From the NCBI RefSeq assembly GCF_038896935.1, contig NZ_JBANDC010000009.1:124001-188000 (forward strand): a stretch of 64,000 bases of DNA, read 5' to 3'. The first letter of the stretch is position 1. Each line of letters starts with the position of its first letter. Made by a program: the position numbers and the translations under genes. The notes under the pieces were generated by a model. The model saw only the letters and a list, made by a program, of their open reading frames with translations. It made no database searches and was not told where the DNA came from. Origin of the DNA: Collimonas rhizosphaerae (lineage in GTDB: Bacteria; Pseudomonadota; Gammaproteobacteria; Burkholderiales; Burkholderiaceae_D). Positions 55,496 to 64,000 of this stretch are shown one piece after another.

Positions 55496-55519
55496 AAAAG
55501 CGGCGCCTTGGGGCGCCGC
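55496..55519 (-). terminator. peroxiredoxin terminator
   Basis: Stem GCGGCGCC (55500–55507) with GGCGCCGC (55512–55519); on the minus strand TTTTGTG follows, 25 bases after the stop. Confidence 0.75.
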
Positions 55520-55543
55520 CTTGTTGATCAAAATTACCAGCTG

Positions 55544-56050
55544 TTACGCCAGTTGCGCCAGCAGGGTTTCTGCATTGGACACTTCGAACTTGCCGCCCTG
55601 CTCCACGTTCAGCTGCTTGACCACGCCATCTTCGACCAGCGCCGAGAAGCGCTGCGAGCGCACGCCCATGCCGAACTTGCCGAAGTCGGCATCCAGGCCC
55701 AGCGCCTTGACGAAATCGGCGTTGCCGTCAGCCAGCAAGCGCACGATGCCGGTAGCTTTCTGGTCACGGCCCCAGGCGCCCATGACGAACGCATCGTTGA
55801 CGGAAATCGCCCAGATTTCATCGACGCCCTTGGCCTTGAATTCTGCCGCGTGCTGGATGTAGCCCGGCAAATGCTTGGCGGAGCAGGTTGGCGTGAAAGC
55901 GCCCGGCACTGCGAACAAGGCGATTTTCTTGCCCTTCGCCAGCTCGCTCACATTGAACGTATTTGGTCCGAGCGCGCAGCCTTCGGTCTCGGTTTCGATG
56001 AATTCTGCTAATTTGCCTTCCGGCAGGCTATCGCCGATCTTGATGGTCAT
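55544..56050 (-). CDS. Prx5-type peroxiredoxin
   Basis: 168 residues. The peroxidatic Cys is in VPGAFTPTCSAKHLPGY. The frame has another Cys near residue 25 (ETEGCALGP), so a disulphide partner is uncertain. It reduces hydroperoxides using a thiol donor such as glutaredoxin or thioredoxin. It lies between ftsZ and lpxC, the common position in Burkholderiales, and has its own terminator. Confidence 0.92.
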   Translation of the reverse strand: MTIKIGDSLPEGKLAEFIETETEGCALGPNTFNVSELAKGKKIALFAVPGAFTPTCSAKHLPGYIQHAAEFKAKGVDEIWAISVNDAFVMGAWGRDQKATGIVRLLADGNADFVKALGLDADFGKFGMGVRSQRFSALVEDGVVKQLNVEQGGKFEVSNAETLLAQLA

Positions 56051-56150
56051 GATTAAGTCCTTGTCTGGATGAAGAAGCCTCTAAAAACGCAGCACGGAAC
56101 TGGGTCACGCGCCGGACTTTCAGAGGAACTGGGAGTTAGCGGATGTTACA

Positions 56151-56181
56151 AAAGAAAACGCCGCGCCTGTCGACGCGGCGT
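56151..56181 (-). terminator. ftsZ terminator
   Basis: Stem ACGCCGCG (56158–56165) with CGCGGCGT (56174–56181); minus strand reads TTTTCTTTTG after it. It is about 100 bases downstream of the ftsZ stop. Confidence 0.75.
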
Positions 56182-56281
56182 GGAACCCGCAGTATGCCTT
56201 GTTCCGCAAATTCATGCAGAAGGCCGGCGATGATAGCGGGTATCAGCACCCGCCATCATTATTGCTCAGGACAGCCTGGAC

Positions 56282-57457
56282 TCAGTCGGCCTGCTTGCGC
56301 AGGAAAGCCGGAATGTCGTAGGTTTCCATGCCGTTCTTTTCCAAAGCCCGCACCGTGTCGGAAGCCGACTCGCGACGCCATACCGCCGGCGCCTTCATGC
56401 CTTCGAACGAAGAGCTGCCGTGTCCCACCGAAGCCTGGCCATGCATCATCGGCTCATTGTGGGTGCCGGTACGCATCATCGGCGCCTGCACCAGCTGCAC
56501 TGCCTTGCGCGCACGGCCCAGGCCGGTCGCCACCACGGTGACGCGGATATCGTCGCCCATGGTTTCGTCGTAGGCAATGCCTTGGGCAATCGAAGCATCC
56601 GGCGCCGCAAACGCACGCACGGTCGCCATCACTTCCTTGATTTCCTTACCCTTCAGGCTGCGGCTGGCGGTAACGTTGACCAGCACGCCACGGGCGCCGG
56701 ACAGGTCGATGCCGTCCAGCAGCGGCGAGGCGACTGCCTGCTCCGCCGCCAGGCGCGCGCGGTCGACGCCGGATGCCGTGGCGGTTCCCATCATGGCCTT
56801 GCCTTGTTCGCCCATGATGGTCTTGACGTCGTTGAAGTCGACGTTGATGTGGCCAGGCACATTGATGATTTCGGCGATCCCGGCAACAGCATTGTTGAGG
56901 ACGTCGTCGGCGTGCTGCAGCCATTCCATCATGCTGTCGTCTTCATAAATCTCTTCGAGCTTTTCGTTGAGGATGATGATCAGCGAATCGACATGCTGGG
57001 ACAGGGCTTCCAGGCCTTCATCGGCGATGTCCATGCACTTCTGGCCTTCATATGAAAACGGTTTGGACACCACCGCCACCGTCAGCGCGCCCAGTTCCTT
57101 GGCGATCTGCGCCACCACCGGCGCCGCGCCGGTGCCGGTGCCGCCGCCCATGCCGGCGGCGATGAACACCATGTGCGCGCCGCGCAATGCGTCTTCAATC
57201 CGGCCGCGCGATTCCTCGGCCAGCTGACGCCCCACCGACGGCTTCATGCCCGCGCCCAGGCCGGTCTCGCCGATCTGGATCACGTTGTGCGCCTTCGACT
57301 GCTTAAGCGCCTGCGCATCGGTGTTGGCAGCGATGAACTCCACTCCTGACACACCCTTGTTGATCATATGTTGGACCGCGTTGCCGCCGGCGCCACCGAC
57401 GCCGACAACTTTAATCACGGTGCCCAAAGTTGCATTGTCAAGCATATCGATTTCCAT
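56282..57457 (-). CDS. ftsZ: cell division protein FtsZ
   Basis: 391 residues. Tubulin signature GGGTGTG is in AGMGGGTGTGAAPVV; the nucleotide pocket has VVGVGGAGGNAVQHM. A short linker precedes the conserved C-terminal peptide DIPAFLRKQAD, which binds FtsA, ZipA and ZapD. FtsZ forms the division ring. minC and zapD elsewhere in the window act on it. It ends the ftsQ–ftsA–ftsZ run. Confidence 0.98.
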   Translation of the reverse strand: MEIDMLDNATLGTVIKVVGVGGAGGNAVQHMINKGVSGVEFIAANTDAQALKQSKAHNVIQIGETGLGAGMKPSVGRQLAEESRGRIEDALRGAHMVFIAAGMGGGTGTGAAPVVAQIAKELGALTVAVVSKPFSYEGQKCMDIADEGLEALSQHVDSLIIILNEKLEEIYEDDSMMEWLQHADDVLNNAVAGIAEIINVPGHINVDFNDVKTIMGEQGKAMMGTATASGVDRARLAAEQAVASPLLDGIDLSGARGVLVNVTASRSLKGKEIKEVMATVRAFAAPDASIAQGIAYDETMGDDIRVTVVATGLGRARKAVQLVQAPMMRTGTHNEPMMHGQASVGHGSSSFEGMKAPAVWRRESASDTVRALEKNGMETYDIPAFLRKQAD

Positions 57458-57575
57458 GATATTTCCTCATAAAGATGCAGCATCCAGTCAATAGGCATCA
57501 CGCTGTGTGAGGCCTAGCAACTGACAACTGCGTGTTGCACAAACAACGTTAAAAACAAATCTCGTATTAAAGTTC

Positions 57576-58808
57576 TTAAAAATTACCCAGGAACCATTCC
57601 TTCATGCGCTGCCAGATCGCCTTCGCAGAACCTTCCTGGCGCGTCACGATGTAGCCGCGCAGGTATTGCTTCTTCGCTTCCAGCAGCAAACCCAGCACCG
57701 TCGAATAACGCGGGCTGCGCACCACATCGGCCAGCTGGCCGCGATAATCCGGCGTTCCCAGGCGCGCAGGCTTGAGGAAAATATCCTCCGCCAGTTCGAT
57801 CATGCCGGGCATCATCGCGGAGCCGCCGGTCAGCACTACTCCGCTCGACAGCACCTCTTCGTAACCCGACTCGCGGACCACCTGGTGCACCAGCGCAAAC
57901 AGCTCTTCGACGCGCGGTTCGATCACCGCCGCCAGCGCCTGGCGCGACAGGGTGCGCGGATTGCGGTCGCCCAGGCCGGGCACTTCCAGCGTCTCGCCCG
58001 GATCGGCCAGGATCTGCTTGGCCACGCCATAGCGCAACTTGATTTCTTCCGCCTCGTTGGTCGGCGTCCGCAGCGCCATCGCGATGTCGTTGGTAATCTG
58101 GTCGCCGGCAATCGGGATCACCGCGGTATGCCGGATCGCGCCTTCGGTGAACACCGCCACGTCGGTGGTGCCGCCGCCGATATCGACCAGCACCACACCC
58201 AGCTCTTTCTCGTCCGAGGTCAACACCGCATCGGCCGAGGCCAGCGGCTGCAAGGTCAGGTCCGATACTTCCAGCCCGCAGCGCCGGATGCACTTGACGA
58301 TGTTCTGCACCGCCGATACTGCTCCGGTGACGATGTGCACCTTGACTTCCAGTCGGATGCCGCTCATGCCGATTGGTTCACGCACATCTTCCTGGCTGTC
58401 GACAATAAATTCCTGCGGCACGGTATGCAGCAATTGCTGGTCGGTAGGAATGTTGACCGCCTTGGCCGTTTCTATAACGCGCGAGACGTCGGCCGCGCTG
58501 ACTTCCTTGTCCTTGATCGCCACCATGCCGCTGGAATTGAAGCTGCGGATATGGCTGCCTGCGATCCCGGTGTACACGTTGCGGATCTTGCAGTCGGCCA
58601 TCAGCTCCGCTTCTTCCAGCGCGCGCTGGATGGATTCGACGGTGGCTTCGATGTTCACCACCACGCCCTTTTTCAGCCCCTTGGACTCAGCCTGGCCCAG
58701 GCCGATGACTTCATGGCGCCCGTCGGACAATACCTCGGCTACCACGGCCACCACTTTGGAGGTGCCGATGTCGAGACCGACGATCAAGTTTTTTGCGTCT
58801 TTTGTCAT
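57576..58808 (-). CDS. ftsA: cell division protein FtsA
   Basis: 410 residues of the actin-like fold: LIVGLDIGTSKVVAVVAEV, DIGGGTTDVAVF, VVLTGGSAMMPGM. The C-terminal amphipathic helix (IWQRMKEWFLGNF) anchors FtsZ to the membrane. It follows ftsQ by 10 bases and precedes ftsZ by 118 bases. Length and motifs are normal. Confidence 0.98.
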   Translation of the reverse strand: MTKDAKNLIVGLDIGTSKVVAVVAEVLSDGRHEVIGLGQAESKGLKKGVVVNIEATVESIQRALEEAELMADCKIRNVYTGIAGSHIRSFNSSGMVAIKDKEVSAADVSRVIETAKAVNIPTDQQLLHTVPQEFIVDSQEDVREPIGMSGIRLEVKVHIVTGAVSAVQNIVKCIRRCGLEVSDLTLQPLASADAVLTSDEKELGVVLVDIGGGTTDVAVFTEGAIRHTAVIPIAGDQITNDIAMALRTPTNEAEEIKLRYGVAKQILADPGETLEVPGLGDRNPRTLSRQALAAVIEPRVEELFALVHQVVRESGYEEVLSSGVVLTGGSAMMPGMIELAEDIFLKPARLGTPDYRGQLADVVRSPRYSTVLGLLLEAKKQYLRGYIVTRQEGSAKAIWQRMKEWFLGNF

Positions 58809-58818
58809 AGTGTTTCGC

Positions 58819-59586
58819 TTATTTTTTCTTGCTTCCCAATCCGGCCGACAAACCGCTCGCCTTCAGCGCCAAGCCATTCGGATACCGCATATCCACACTC
58901 TCGATCCGGTTCTGCAAACGCGACAGCAGTTGCGGATAAATCTGCACCAGTCGTTCCACACGGTCTTTCAGCGTGTTCTTGTTTTGCTCACGCCCCAACT
59001 CCACCGTCATGCCGTTGTCCAGTTTTACGGTCCACGCATAACGACTCGATAAATCCACCTCTACCGGGTTCAGCTTCAACGGCGCAAACCAGGCACGAAA
59101 ATCCGCCAGGCGCGCCGTCACATCTTTTTCACTGCCTTTCGGACCAGACAAGCGCAGCAGCTCGCCATCCTCTTCCGCCTCATCCAGGTTGGCGGTAAAC
59201 AAATCGCCATACACCGACAGCAAGCGGCCGTCGTCGTCCCAGGTCGCCAGCGGCTGGTGCTCTTCCACCGTCACGATCAGCGTGTTCGGCCATTCGCGCT
59301 GCACCGCCGCCTTGCGCACCCAGGGCACCGATTCGAATGCGCTGCGCACCGTATCCAGGTTGGCGGTGAAAAAATTGCCCTTGATGCGAGGCAGCGCGCT
59401 GGCGCGGATGATCAATGGATTGACACGCCGCAGTTCGCTCTGCCCTGCCCCCTCGATCCGGATCGTCTTCAGCGTGAACATGGGACGCTGCGCCAGCCAC
59501 CAGACGCCAGACGCCAGCAATGCGAGCGCAGCCAGTCCCAGCAAGGTGCCGGAGATTGCGTTCAACATTTTGATGTCTTGCCACAT
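58819..59586 (-). CDS. ftsQ: cell division protein FtsQ
   Basis: 255 residues. A TM segment lies at about 12–32, then a POTRA domain (FTLKTIRIEGAGQSELRRVN) and the FtsQ beta domain (WVRKAAVQREWPNTLIVTVEEHQPLATW, in pieces). FtsQ bridges early and late divisome proteins. A MWQDIKMLNA start at 59586 is used; an internal Met seven codons later is a close alternative. It follows ddlB by 65 bases. Confidence 0.95.
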   Translation of the reverse strand: MWQDIKMLNAISGTLLGLAALALLASGVWWLAQRPMFTLKTIRIEGAGQSELRRVNPLIIRASALPRIKGNFFTANLDTVRSAFESVPWVRKAAVQREWPNTLIVTVEEHQPLATWDDDGRLLSVYGDLFTANLDEAEEDGELLRLSGPKGSEKDVTARLADFRAWFAPLKLNPVEVDLSSRYAWTVKLDNGMTVELGREQNKNTLKDRVERLVQIYPQLLSRLQNRIESVDMRYPNGLALKASGLSAGLGSKKK

Positions 59587-59651
59587 GGTTATCGACTTTA
59601 TCGCTTGGATCGTTAAGGTTTTCTATTCACGCTTTCTGCATTCCGCCCGGA

Positions 59652-60638
59652 TCAGTCCGGTTTCCAGTCTTCCGACGGCTTCAGGTCCAGCGAAGCCGAC
59701 TTCAGTATTTCAACGCACAGGTCTTCGTAGCTGACGCCGTCCGCCTTGGCCGCCATCGGCACCAGCGAATGGCCGGTCATGCCTGGCGAGGTATTGATCT
59801 CCAGCAGGAACGGCTCGTTATCGGACGAGCGCAGCATGAAATCGACCCGCGCCCATCCTTCGCATCCGATCGCGTTGAAGGCCTGTACCGCCAGCGACTG
59901 TATGCGCTGGGCCAATGCCTCATCCAGCGGCGCCGGACACAGGTACTTGGTGTCGTCGGTAAAATATTTATGCTGATAATCGTAATTGCCTTCCGGCGCG
60001 CGGATCTCGACGATAGGCAAAGCCCGCGCATTGCGGCCGGCGCCCAGCACCGGCACCGTCAATTCACGGCCGGCGATGAATTCTTCCGCCAGCACTTTTT
60101 CATCGAACTTGGCGCACAGGGCAAACCCTTCGTTCATGTCGGAATAACCGACGACCTTGCTGATGCCGATGGTCGATCCTTCATGCGGCGCTTTCAGCAT
60201 CAGCGGCAAGCCCAGCACGTCCGGCACCTGGCGCAGTTCTTCGCGGGTCGCGCTGTGCGCATCCAGCACGATGAAGCGCGGCGTCGGCAATCCCATGCTT
60301 TGCCAGATGCGCTTGGTCATGACCTTGTCCATCGCGATCGCCGACGCCATCACGCCCGGCCCGGTGTAAGGAATGCCGAGCTGCTCCAGCGCGCCTTGCA
60401 ACGTCCCGTCTTCGCCATAGCGGCCGTGCAGCGCAATAAACACGCGGTCGAACTTTTCCGCCGCCAGTTCCGCCAGGCTGCGCTGTGCCGGATCGAAAGG
60501 ATGGGCATCGACGCCGCGGCTTTTCAGCGCCTGCAGCACGCCTGCTCCAGACATGTTGGAGACTTCGCGCTCGGCCGAACGTCCGCCGAACAGCACGCCG
60601 ACTTTTCCGAATTGATTGGTCACCATTTTTTTGCTCAT
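59652..60638 (-). CDS. ddlB: D-alanine–D-alanine ligase
   Basis: 328-residue ATP-grasp ligase. GVLFGGRSAEREVSNMSG at the N terminus, ALHGRYGEDGTLQGALE, KAPHEGSTIGISKV and the metal-binding FLLEINTSPGMTGHSLVP. It makes the D-Ala–D-Ala dipeptide of peptidoglycan. The direct murC–ddlB order, without murB between them, is usual in Burkholderiales. Confidence 0.97.
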   Translation of the reverse strand: MSKKMVTNQFGKVGVLFGGRSAEREVSNMSGAGVLQALKSRGVDAHPFDPAQRSLAELAAEKFDRVFIALHGRYGEDGTLQGALEQLGIPYTGPGVMASAIAMDKVMTKRIWQSMGLPTPRFIVLDAHSATREELRQVPDVLGLPLMLKAPHEGSTIGISKVVGYSDMNEGFALCAKFDEKVLAEEFIAGRELTVPVLGAGRNARALPIVEIRAPEGNYDYQHKYFTDDTKYLCPAPLDEALAQRIQSLAVQAFNAIGCEGWARVDFMLRSSDNEPFLLEINTSPGMTGHSLVPMAAKADGVSYEDLCVEILKSASLDLKPSEDWKPD

Positions 60639-60668
60639 TTGTATCTCGATATTTGGTATGACTGTTTT

Positions 60669-62075
60669 TTACTGCTCTACCAGCTGCGCAAGCTTGCCGG
60701 GCACGCCGCTGATCGAGCCGGCGCCCATCGTCATCACTACATCGCCGTCACGCACCAGATTCAAGACCGATGCCGGCATGTCGTTGATATCTTCCACAAA
60801 CACCAGCTCAGCCATGCCAGCCACCCGCAAGGCGTGCGCCAGGGCGCGCCCGTCAGCGGCGACAATCGGCGCTTCGCCGGCGGCGTACACTTCCGCCAGC
60901 ACCAGCACATCCACCGTCGACAGCACTTTCACAAAATCTTCAAACAGGTCGCGGGTACGGGTGTAGCGATGCGGCTGGAACACCAGCACCAGGCGCCGCC
61001 CCGGATACGCGCCGCGCGCCGCCGAAATGGTCGCCGCGGTTTCCACCGGATGGTGGCCATAATCGTCGACCAGGGCGAATTCGCCGTTTGCCTTGCCGGC
61101 GGCGTCCTGCAGCTTGATTTCACCGTAGCGCGTGAAGCGGCGGCCGACACCGTTGAATTCGGTCAGCGCCTGCTGGATCGCGGCATCGGCGACACCCAGC
61201 TCGCGCGCAATCGCAATCGCGGCGCAAGCGTTCTGGACATTGTGCATGCCGGGCTGGTTCAGGCTGATCGGCATCGCCGCATAACCCTTCTGGATCACCG
61301 TGAACTGCATGTGGCCGGCGACGGCCTTGGCGTCGATCGCGCGCACATCGGCGTCGGCGTGGAAACCGTAGGTGGTGATCAGCTTGGAAATCTGCGGCAT
61401 GATTTCGCGCACGTTGGCGTCATCGATGCACAGCACCGCCACGCCGTAAAACGGCAAGCGCTGGGTGAACTCGACAAAAGCCTGCTTCAGCTTGCCGAAA
61501 TCGTGATCATAGGTATCCATATGATCGGCATCGATGTTGGTGATCACTTCGATCACCGGCGACAGGTTCAGGAACGATGCATCCGATTCGTCGGCTTCGG
61601 CCACGATAAAGTCGCCCGAACCCAGCTTGGCGTTGGCGCCGGCGCTGGTCAGGCGGCCGCCGATCACGAAAGTCGGATCGAGGCCTCCCTGCGCCAGCAC
61701 GCTCGCCACCAGGCTGGTGGTGGTGGTCTTGCCATGGGTGCCGGCAATCGCAATGCCGCGCTTGAGGCGCATCAGCTCCGCCAGCATGACCGCGCGCGGC
61801 ACGATGGGGATATGCTTTTCGCGCGCAGCGACCACTTCCGGGTTGTCGGCCTGCACCGCCGTCGATGTCACGATCGCGTGCGCCTGGTCGATATTCGCGG
61901 CTGCGTGGCCGCGGCTGACTTTGGCGCCGAGGGCGGCCAGGCGCCGGGTCGCGGCGTTGTCGCCGAGATCGGAGCCGGAAATCGTATAACCGAGGTTGAG
62001 CAGCACTTCAGCGATGCCGCTCATGCCGCTGCCGCCAATGCCTACGAAATGGATATTTTTTACTTTATGTTTCAT
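60669..62075 (-). CDS. murC: UDP-N-acetylmuramate–L-alanine ligase
   Basis: 468 residues from ATG 62075; a GTG at 62084, directly after the murG stop, is in the same frame. Motifs VGIGGSGMSGIAEVL, ATP site GTHGKTTTTSLVASVL and DDYGHHPVE. It adds the first amino acid to UDP-MurNAc. It is coupled closely to murG, with murG's stop 9 bases before the start. Confidence 0.97.
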   Translation of the reverse strand: MKHKVKNIHFVGIGGSGMSGIAEVLLNLGYTISGSDLGDNAATRRLAALGAKVSRGHAAANIDQAHAIVTSTAVQADNPEVVAAREKHIPIVPRAVMLAELMRLKRGIAIAGTHGKTTTTSLVASVLAQGGLDPTFVIGGRLTSAGANAKLGSGDFIVAEADESDASFLNLSPVIEVITNIDADHMDTYDHDFGKLKQAFVEFTQRLPFYGVAVLCIDDANVREIMPQISKLITTYGFHADADVRAIDAKAVAGHMQFTVIQKGYAAMPISLNQPGMHNVQNACAAIAIARELGVADAAIQQALTEFNGVGRRFTRYGEIKLQDAAGKANGEFALVDDYGHHPVETAATISAARGAYPGRRLVLVFQPHRYTRTRDLFEDFVKVLSTVDVLVLAEVYAAGEAPIVAADGRALAHALRVAGMAELVFVEDINDMPASVLNLVRDGDVVMTMGAGSISGVPGKLAQLVEQ

Positions 62076-62084
62076 GGTCGTCAC

Positions 62085-63173
62085 TCACTGCGCACCTGCC
62101 AATTCTTCAAGAACCTGCGCGATCGCCTGGTTGGCGTCGCGCCGGCCGTTTTCATATGCTGCCTGCGCCATCGTCTGGCAGTCCTGGCGCGAGATCCGCG
62201 TCAACAAGGCGGCCAGGCGCTCTTTGCTCAAATCTGTCTGCGGCAAATGGATCGCCGCTTTCTGCGTCGCCATCCAGCGCGCATTGTCGCGCTGGTGCGA
62301 TGTGGTCGACGCCACCAGCGGCACCAGCACGCTGGCGACGCCGGCCGCCGTCAGTTCCGAAATCGTGATCGCGCCGGCGCGGCAAATCACCAGGTCGGCG
62401 TCGGCATAACGGCGCGGCATGTCGTCGATGAACGCCACTACCTCCGCTGTCACGCCGGCCGCCGCATACGCGCTGCGCAAGGCATCGATATGCTGCTTGC
62501 CGGATTGATGCGTGATGCTGGGCCGCAGATCGACCGGAATCAGGGCCAGCGCCGCCGGCAAACAATCGTTGAGCGCCTTCGCGCCCAGGCTGCCGCCCAC
62601 CACCAGCAAACGCAAAGGACCGATGCGGCCGCCGTAACGTTCTGCCGGCAGCGGCAGCGCCAGGATTTCCTTGCGCACCGGATTGCCGGTGACCAGCGCC
62701 TTGTTGGCGGCCCGGCCGAAATCGGCCGGAAATCCGAACAGCACCCGCTGTGCCAGCGGCGTCAAGGTCTTGTTCGACAACAGCAACGCCGCATCGGCAT
62801 TCACCAGCACCAGGGGCACGCCGCGCAAGCGCGCCATCGCTCCGCCCGGCACCGTCACATAGCCGCCCATGCCCAGCACCACGTTGGCTTGGCGCCGGCC
62901 CAGGATGCGGAAGCAGGCTGGAAAACTCGCCAGCAAGCGCCAGACGCCGCGCAAGGTGTGCGCCAAGCCTTTGCCGCGCAAACCCGAGAACGCAATCTGG
63001 TCCATCTCGATGCCGTGCTGCGGCACCAGGTCGCGCTCCATGCCGTGGGTAGTCCCCAGCCAGCTCACTTGCCAGCCGCGCGCGCGCATGGTGTCGGCAA
63101 TCGCCAGGCCGGGAAATATGTGGCCGCCGGTGCCTGCGGCCATGATCAATAAATGTTTCATACCCGGTTTCAT
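62085..63173 (-). CDS. murG: UDP-GlcNAc:lipid I N-acetylglucosaminyltransferase MurG
   Basis: 362 residues from ATG 63173, which overlaps the ftsW TGA (ATGA). A second ATG at 63161 begins MKHLLIMAAGTGGHIFPGLA directly and is possible. GT28 motifs: AAGTGGHIFPGLA, VVGGSLGAKALND and ICRAGAITISELTAAG. It makes lipid II at the inner membrane. Translational coupling to ftsW is likely. Confidence 0.97.
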   Translation of the reverse strand: MKPGMKHLLIMAAGTGGHIFPGLAIADTMRARGWQVSWLGTTHGMERDLVPQHGIEMDQIAFSGLRGKGLAHTLRGVWRLLASFPACFRILGRRQANVVLGMGGYVTVPGGAMARLRGVPLVLVNADAALLLSNKTLTPLAQRVLFGFPADFGRAANKALVTGNPVRKEILALPLPAERYGGRIGPLRLLVVGGSLGAKALNDCLPAALALIPVDLRPSITHQSGKQHIDALRSAYAAAGVTAEVVAFIDDMPRRYADADLVICRAGAITISELTAAGVASVLVPLVASTTSHQRDNARWMATQKAAIHLPQTDLSKERLAALLTRISRQDCQTMAQAAYENGRRDANQAIAQVLEELAGAQ

Positions 63174-64000
63174 GCCCGGCCTCCGCGCATCAGAACCCGG
63201 TTTTCGTAATCGATGCGCAGCAGGATCGCCAGGCCGACGCAATTGATCAGCACGCCGGAACCGCCGTAGCTCATCAGTGGCAGGGTCAGGCCCTTGGTCG
63301 GCAGCAAACCCAGGTTGACGCCCATGTTGATGAAGGTCTGGACACCGATCCAGATCCCAATGCCCTTGGCGGTCAAACCGGCGAAAGTCTGTTCCATGGC
63401 GATCGCCTGGCGGCCGATTTCAAAAGAGCGCTTGATGATCCAGTAAAACAGCATGACCACCACCAGCACGCCGGCAAACCCGAGTTCTTCGCCGATCACC
63501 GCCAGCAAGAAGTCGGTATGCGCTTCCGGCAGATAATGCAGCTTCTCGACGCTGGCCCCGAGGCCGACGCCAAACAGTTCGCCGCGGCCGAAGGCGATCA
63601 GCGAATGCGACAGCTGATAAGCCTTGCCCAGGGCATTTTCTTCCGCCCATGGATTCAGGTATGCGAAGATCCGCTCGCGCCGCCATGGCGACAGCCAGAT
63701 CACCAGGGTGAACATGCCGGCCAGCATCGCCCCTATGCCGCCGAACCAGACGCCGTTGATCCCGCCCAGGAACAGGATGCCCATCGCGATGCAGACGATC
63801 ACGCCGAGCGCGCCGAGATCCGGCTCCAGCATCAGCAGCAGGCCGACCAGTCCGACCGCGGCGGTCATCGGCAGGAATCCCTTGGTCAGCTTGTGCATCA
63901 CTTCCTGCTTGCGCACCGTGTAGTTGGCGGCATACAGGACAATAAACAGCTTCATCAATTCCGATGGCTGCAAATTGAATACGCGGAACGACAGCCAGCG
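63170..64000 (-). CDS. ftsW: lipid II polymerase FtsW (partial, cut by window edge)
   Basis: 276 C-terminal residues of a SEDS-family membrane protein, open through the right edge. FNLQPSELMKLFIVLYAANY, LLMLEPDLGALGVIV, the large loop with YQLSHSLIAFGRGELFGVGLG and LPEAHTDFLLAVIGEELGF, and the end MSYGGSGVLINCVGLAILLRI are SEDS signatures. FtsW polymerises septal peptidoglycan with FtsI. The gene name rests on its place next to murG in the division cluster; RodA is the alternative. Confidence 0.95.
   Translation of the reverse strand, partial: RWLSFRVFNLQPSELMKLFIVLYAANYTVRKQEVMHKLTKGFLPMTAAVGLVGLLLMLEPDLGALGVIVCIAMGILFLGGINGVWFGGIGAMLAGMFTLVIWLSPWRRERIFAYLNPWAEENALGKAYQLSHSLIAFGRGELFGVGLGASVEKLHYLPEAHTDFLLAVIGEELGFAGVLVVVMLFYWIIKRSFEIGRQAIAMEQTFAGLTAKGIGIWIGVQTFINMGVNLGLLPTKGLTLPLMSYGGSGVLINCVGLAILLRIDYENRVLMRGGRA

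Noticed and set aside
59769..63152. 1127-residue open frame on the plus strand
   Set aside because: It is antisense to ddlB, murC and murG; composition is rich in Arg, His and Gln, as expected from the reverse of GC-rich coding DNA. The minus-strand genes are certain.

Overview
The window is a 64 kb stretch of core chromosome from a moderately GC-rich betaproteobacterium. Gene content and order (secA–argJ–DUF815–mutT–yacG–zapD–coaE–pilD–pilC–pilB; ftsW–murG–murC–ddlB–ftsQ–ftsA–ftsZ–peroxiredoxin–lpxC; rplU–rpmA–obgE–proB) match Burkholderiales. Protein flavour and the mix of housekeeping genes suggest Oxalobacteraceae (Collimonas/Herbaspirillum/Janthinobacterium type). That placement is inference from recognition, not from a search. 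I see no insertion sequence, prophage, integrase, CRISPR array or rRNA gene. Both edge genes are cut by the window: a pilR-like regulator at the left and ftsW at the right.

Layout. 1–3452 (minus): pilR (partial), pilS, a small PP0621-type protein and a YpjD/CcsA-like membrane protein. 3726–5775 (plus): ffh and a SWIB-domain protein. 5875–10452 (minus): a secreted protein of unknown function, two tandem PhoA-type alkaline phosphatases (one a lipoprotein) and a lytic transglycosylase. 10538–12280 (minus): proS. 12566–13749 (plus): rppH and a CNP1-like secreted protein. 13830–17045 (minus): proB, obgE, rpmA, rplU. 17345–18279 (plus): grxD, ubiX. 18333–23413 (minus): M61 peptidase, DUF3429 membrane protein, MobA-like nucleotidyltransferase, dsbC, a UbiH-family hydroxylase. 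23586–25880 (plus): tRNA-Phe, minC, minD, minE. 26261–31087 (plus): a three-gene signalling module (OmpR-type regulator, LysM–FecR periplasmic protein, CHASE2 histidine kinase). 31199–35155 (plus): hemA, prfA, dsbB, prmC. 35224–35919 (minus): aqpZ. 36296–45903 (plus): tex, ispB, tRNA-Pro, a CorC/HlyC-type protein, pilB, pilC, pilD, coaE. 46034–46999 (plus): zapD, yacG. 47021–53815 (minus): mutT-type Nudix, DUF815 ATPase, argJ, secA, M23 peptidase. 53870–54370 (plus): dciA-like. 54465–64000 (minus): lpxC, peroxiredoxin, ftsZ, ftsA, ftsQ, ddlB, murC, murG, ftsW (partial).

The genes form several themes. Cell division and envelope growth are heavily represented (dcw cluster, minCDE, zapD, lpxC, M23 peptidase, lytic transglycosylase). 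So is type IV pilus biogenesis (pilB, pilC, pilD) with its pilS/pilR regulators about 40 kb away. Protein export and redox folding are covered by ffh, secA, dsbB and dsbC. Translation is covered by proS, prfA with its methylase prmC, L21/L27 and two tRNAs. The accessory parts are the double alkaline phosphatase locus and the CHASE2/FecR signalling module. I did not find a clearly undescribed multi-gene system; the signalling module, the phosphatase locus with its palindrome and TGTAA repeats, and the 13-bp tandem repeat at the lpxC stop are the best leads.
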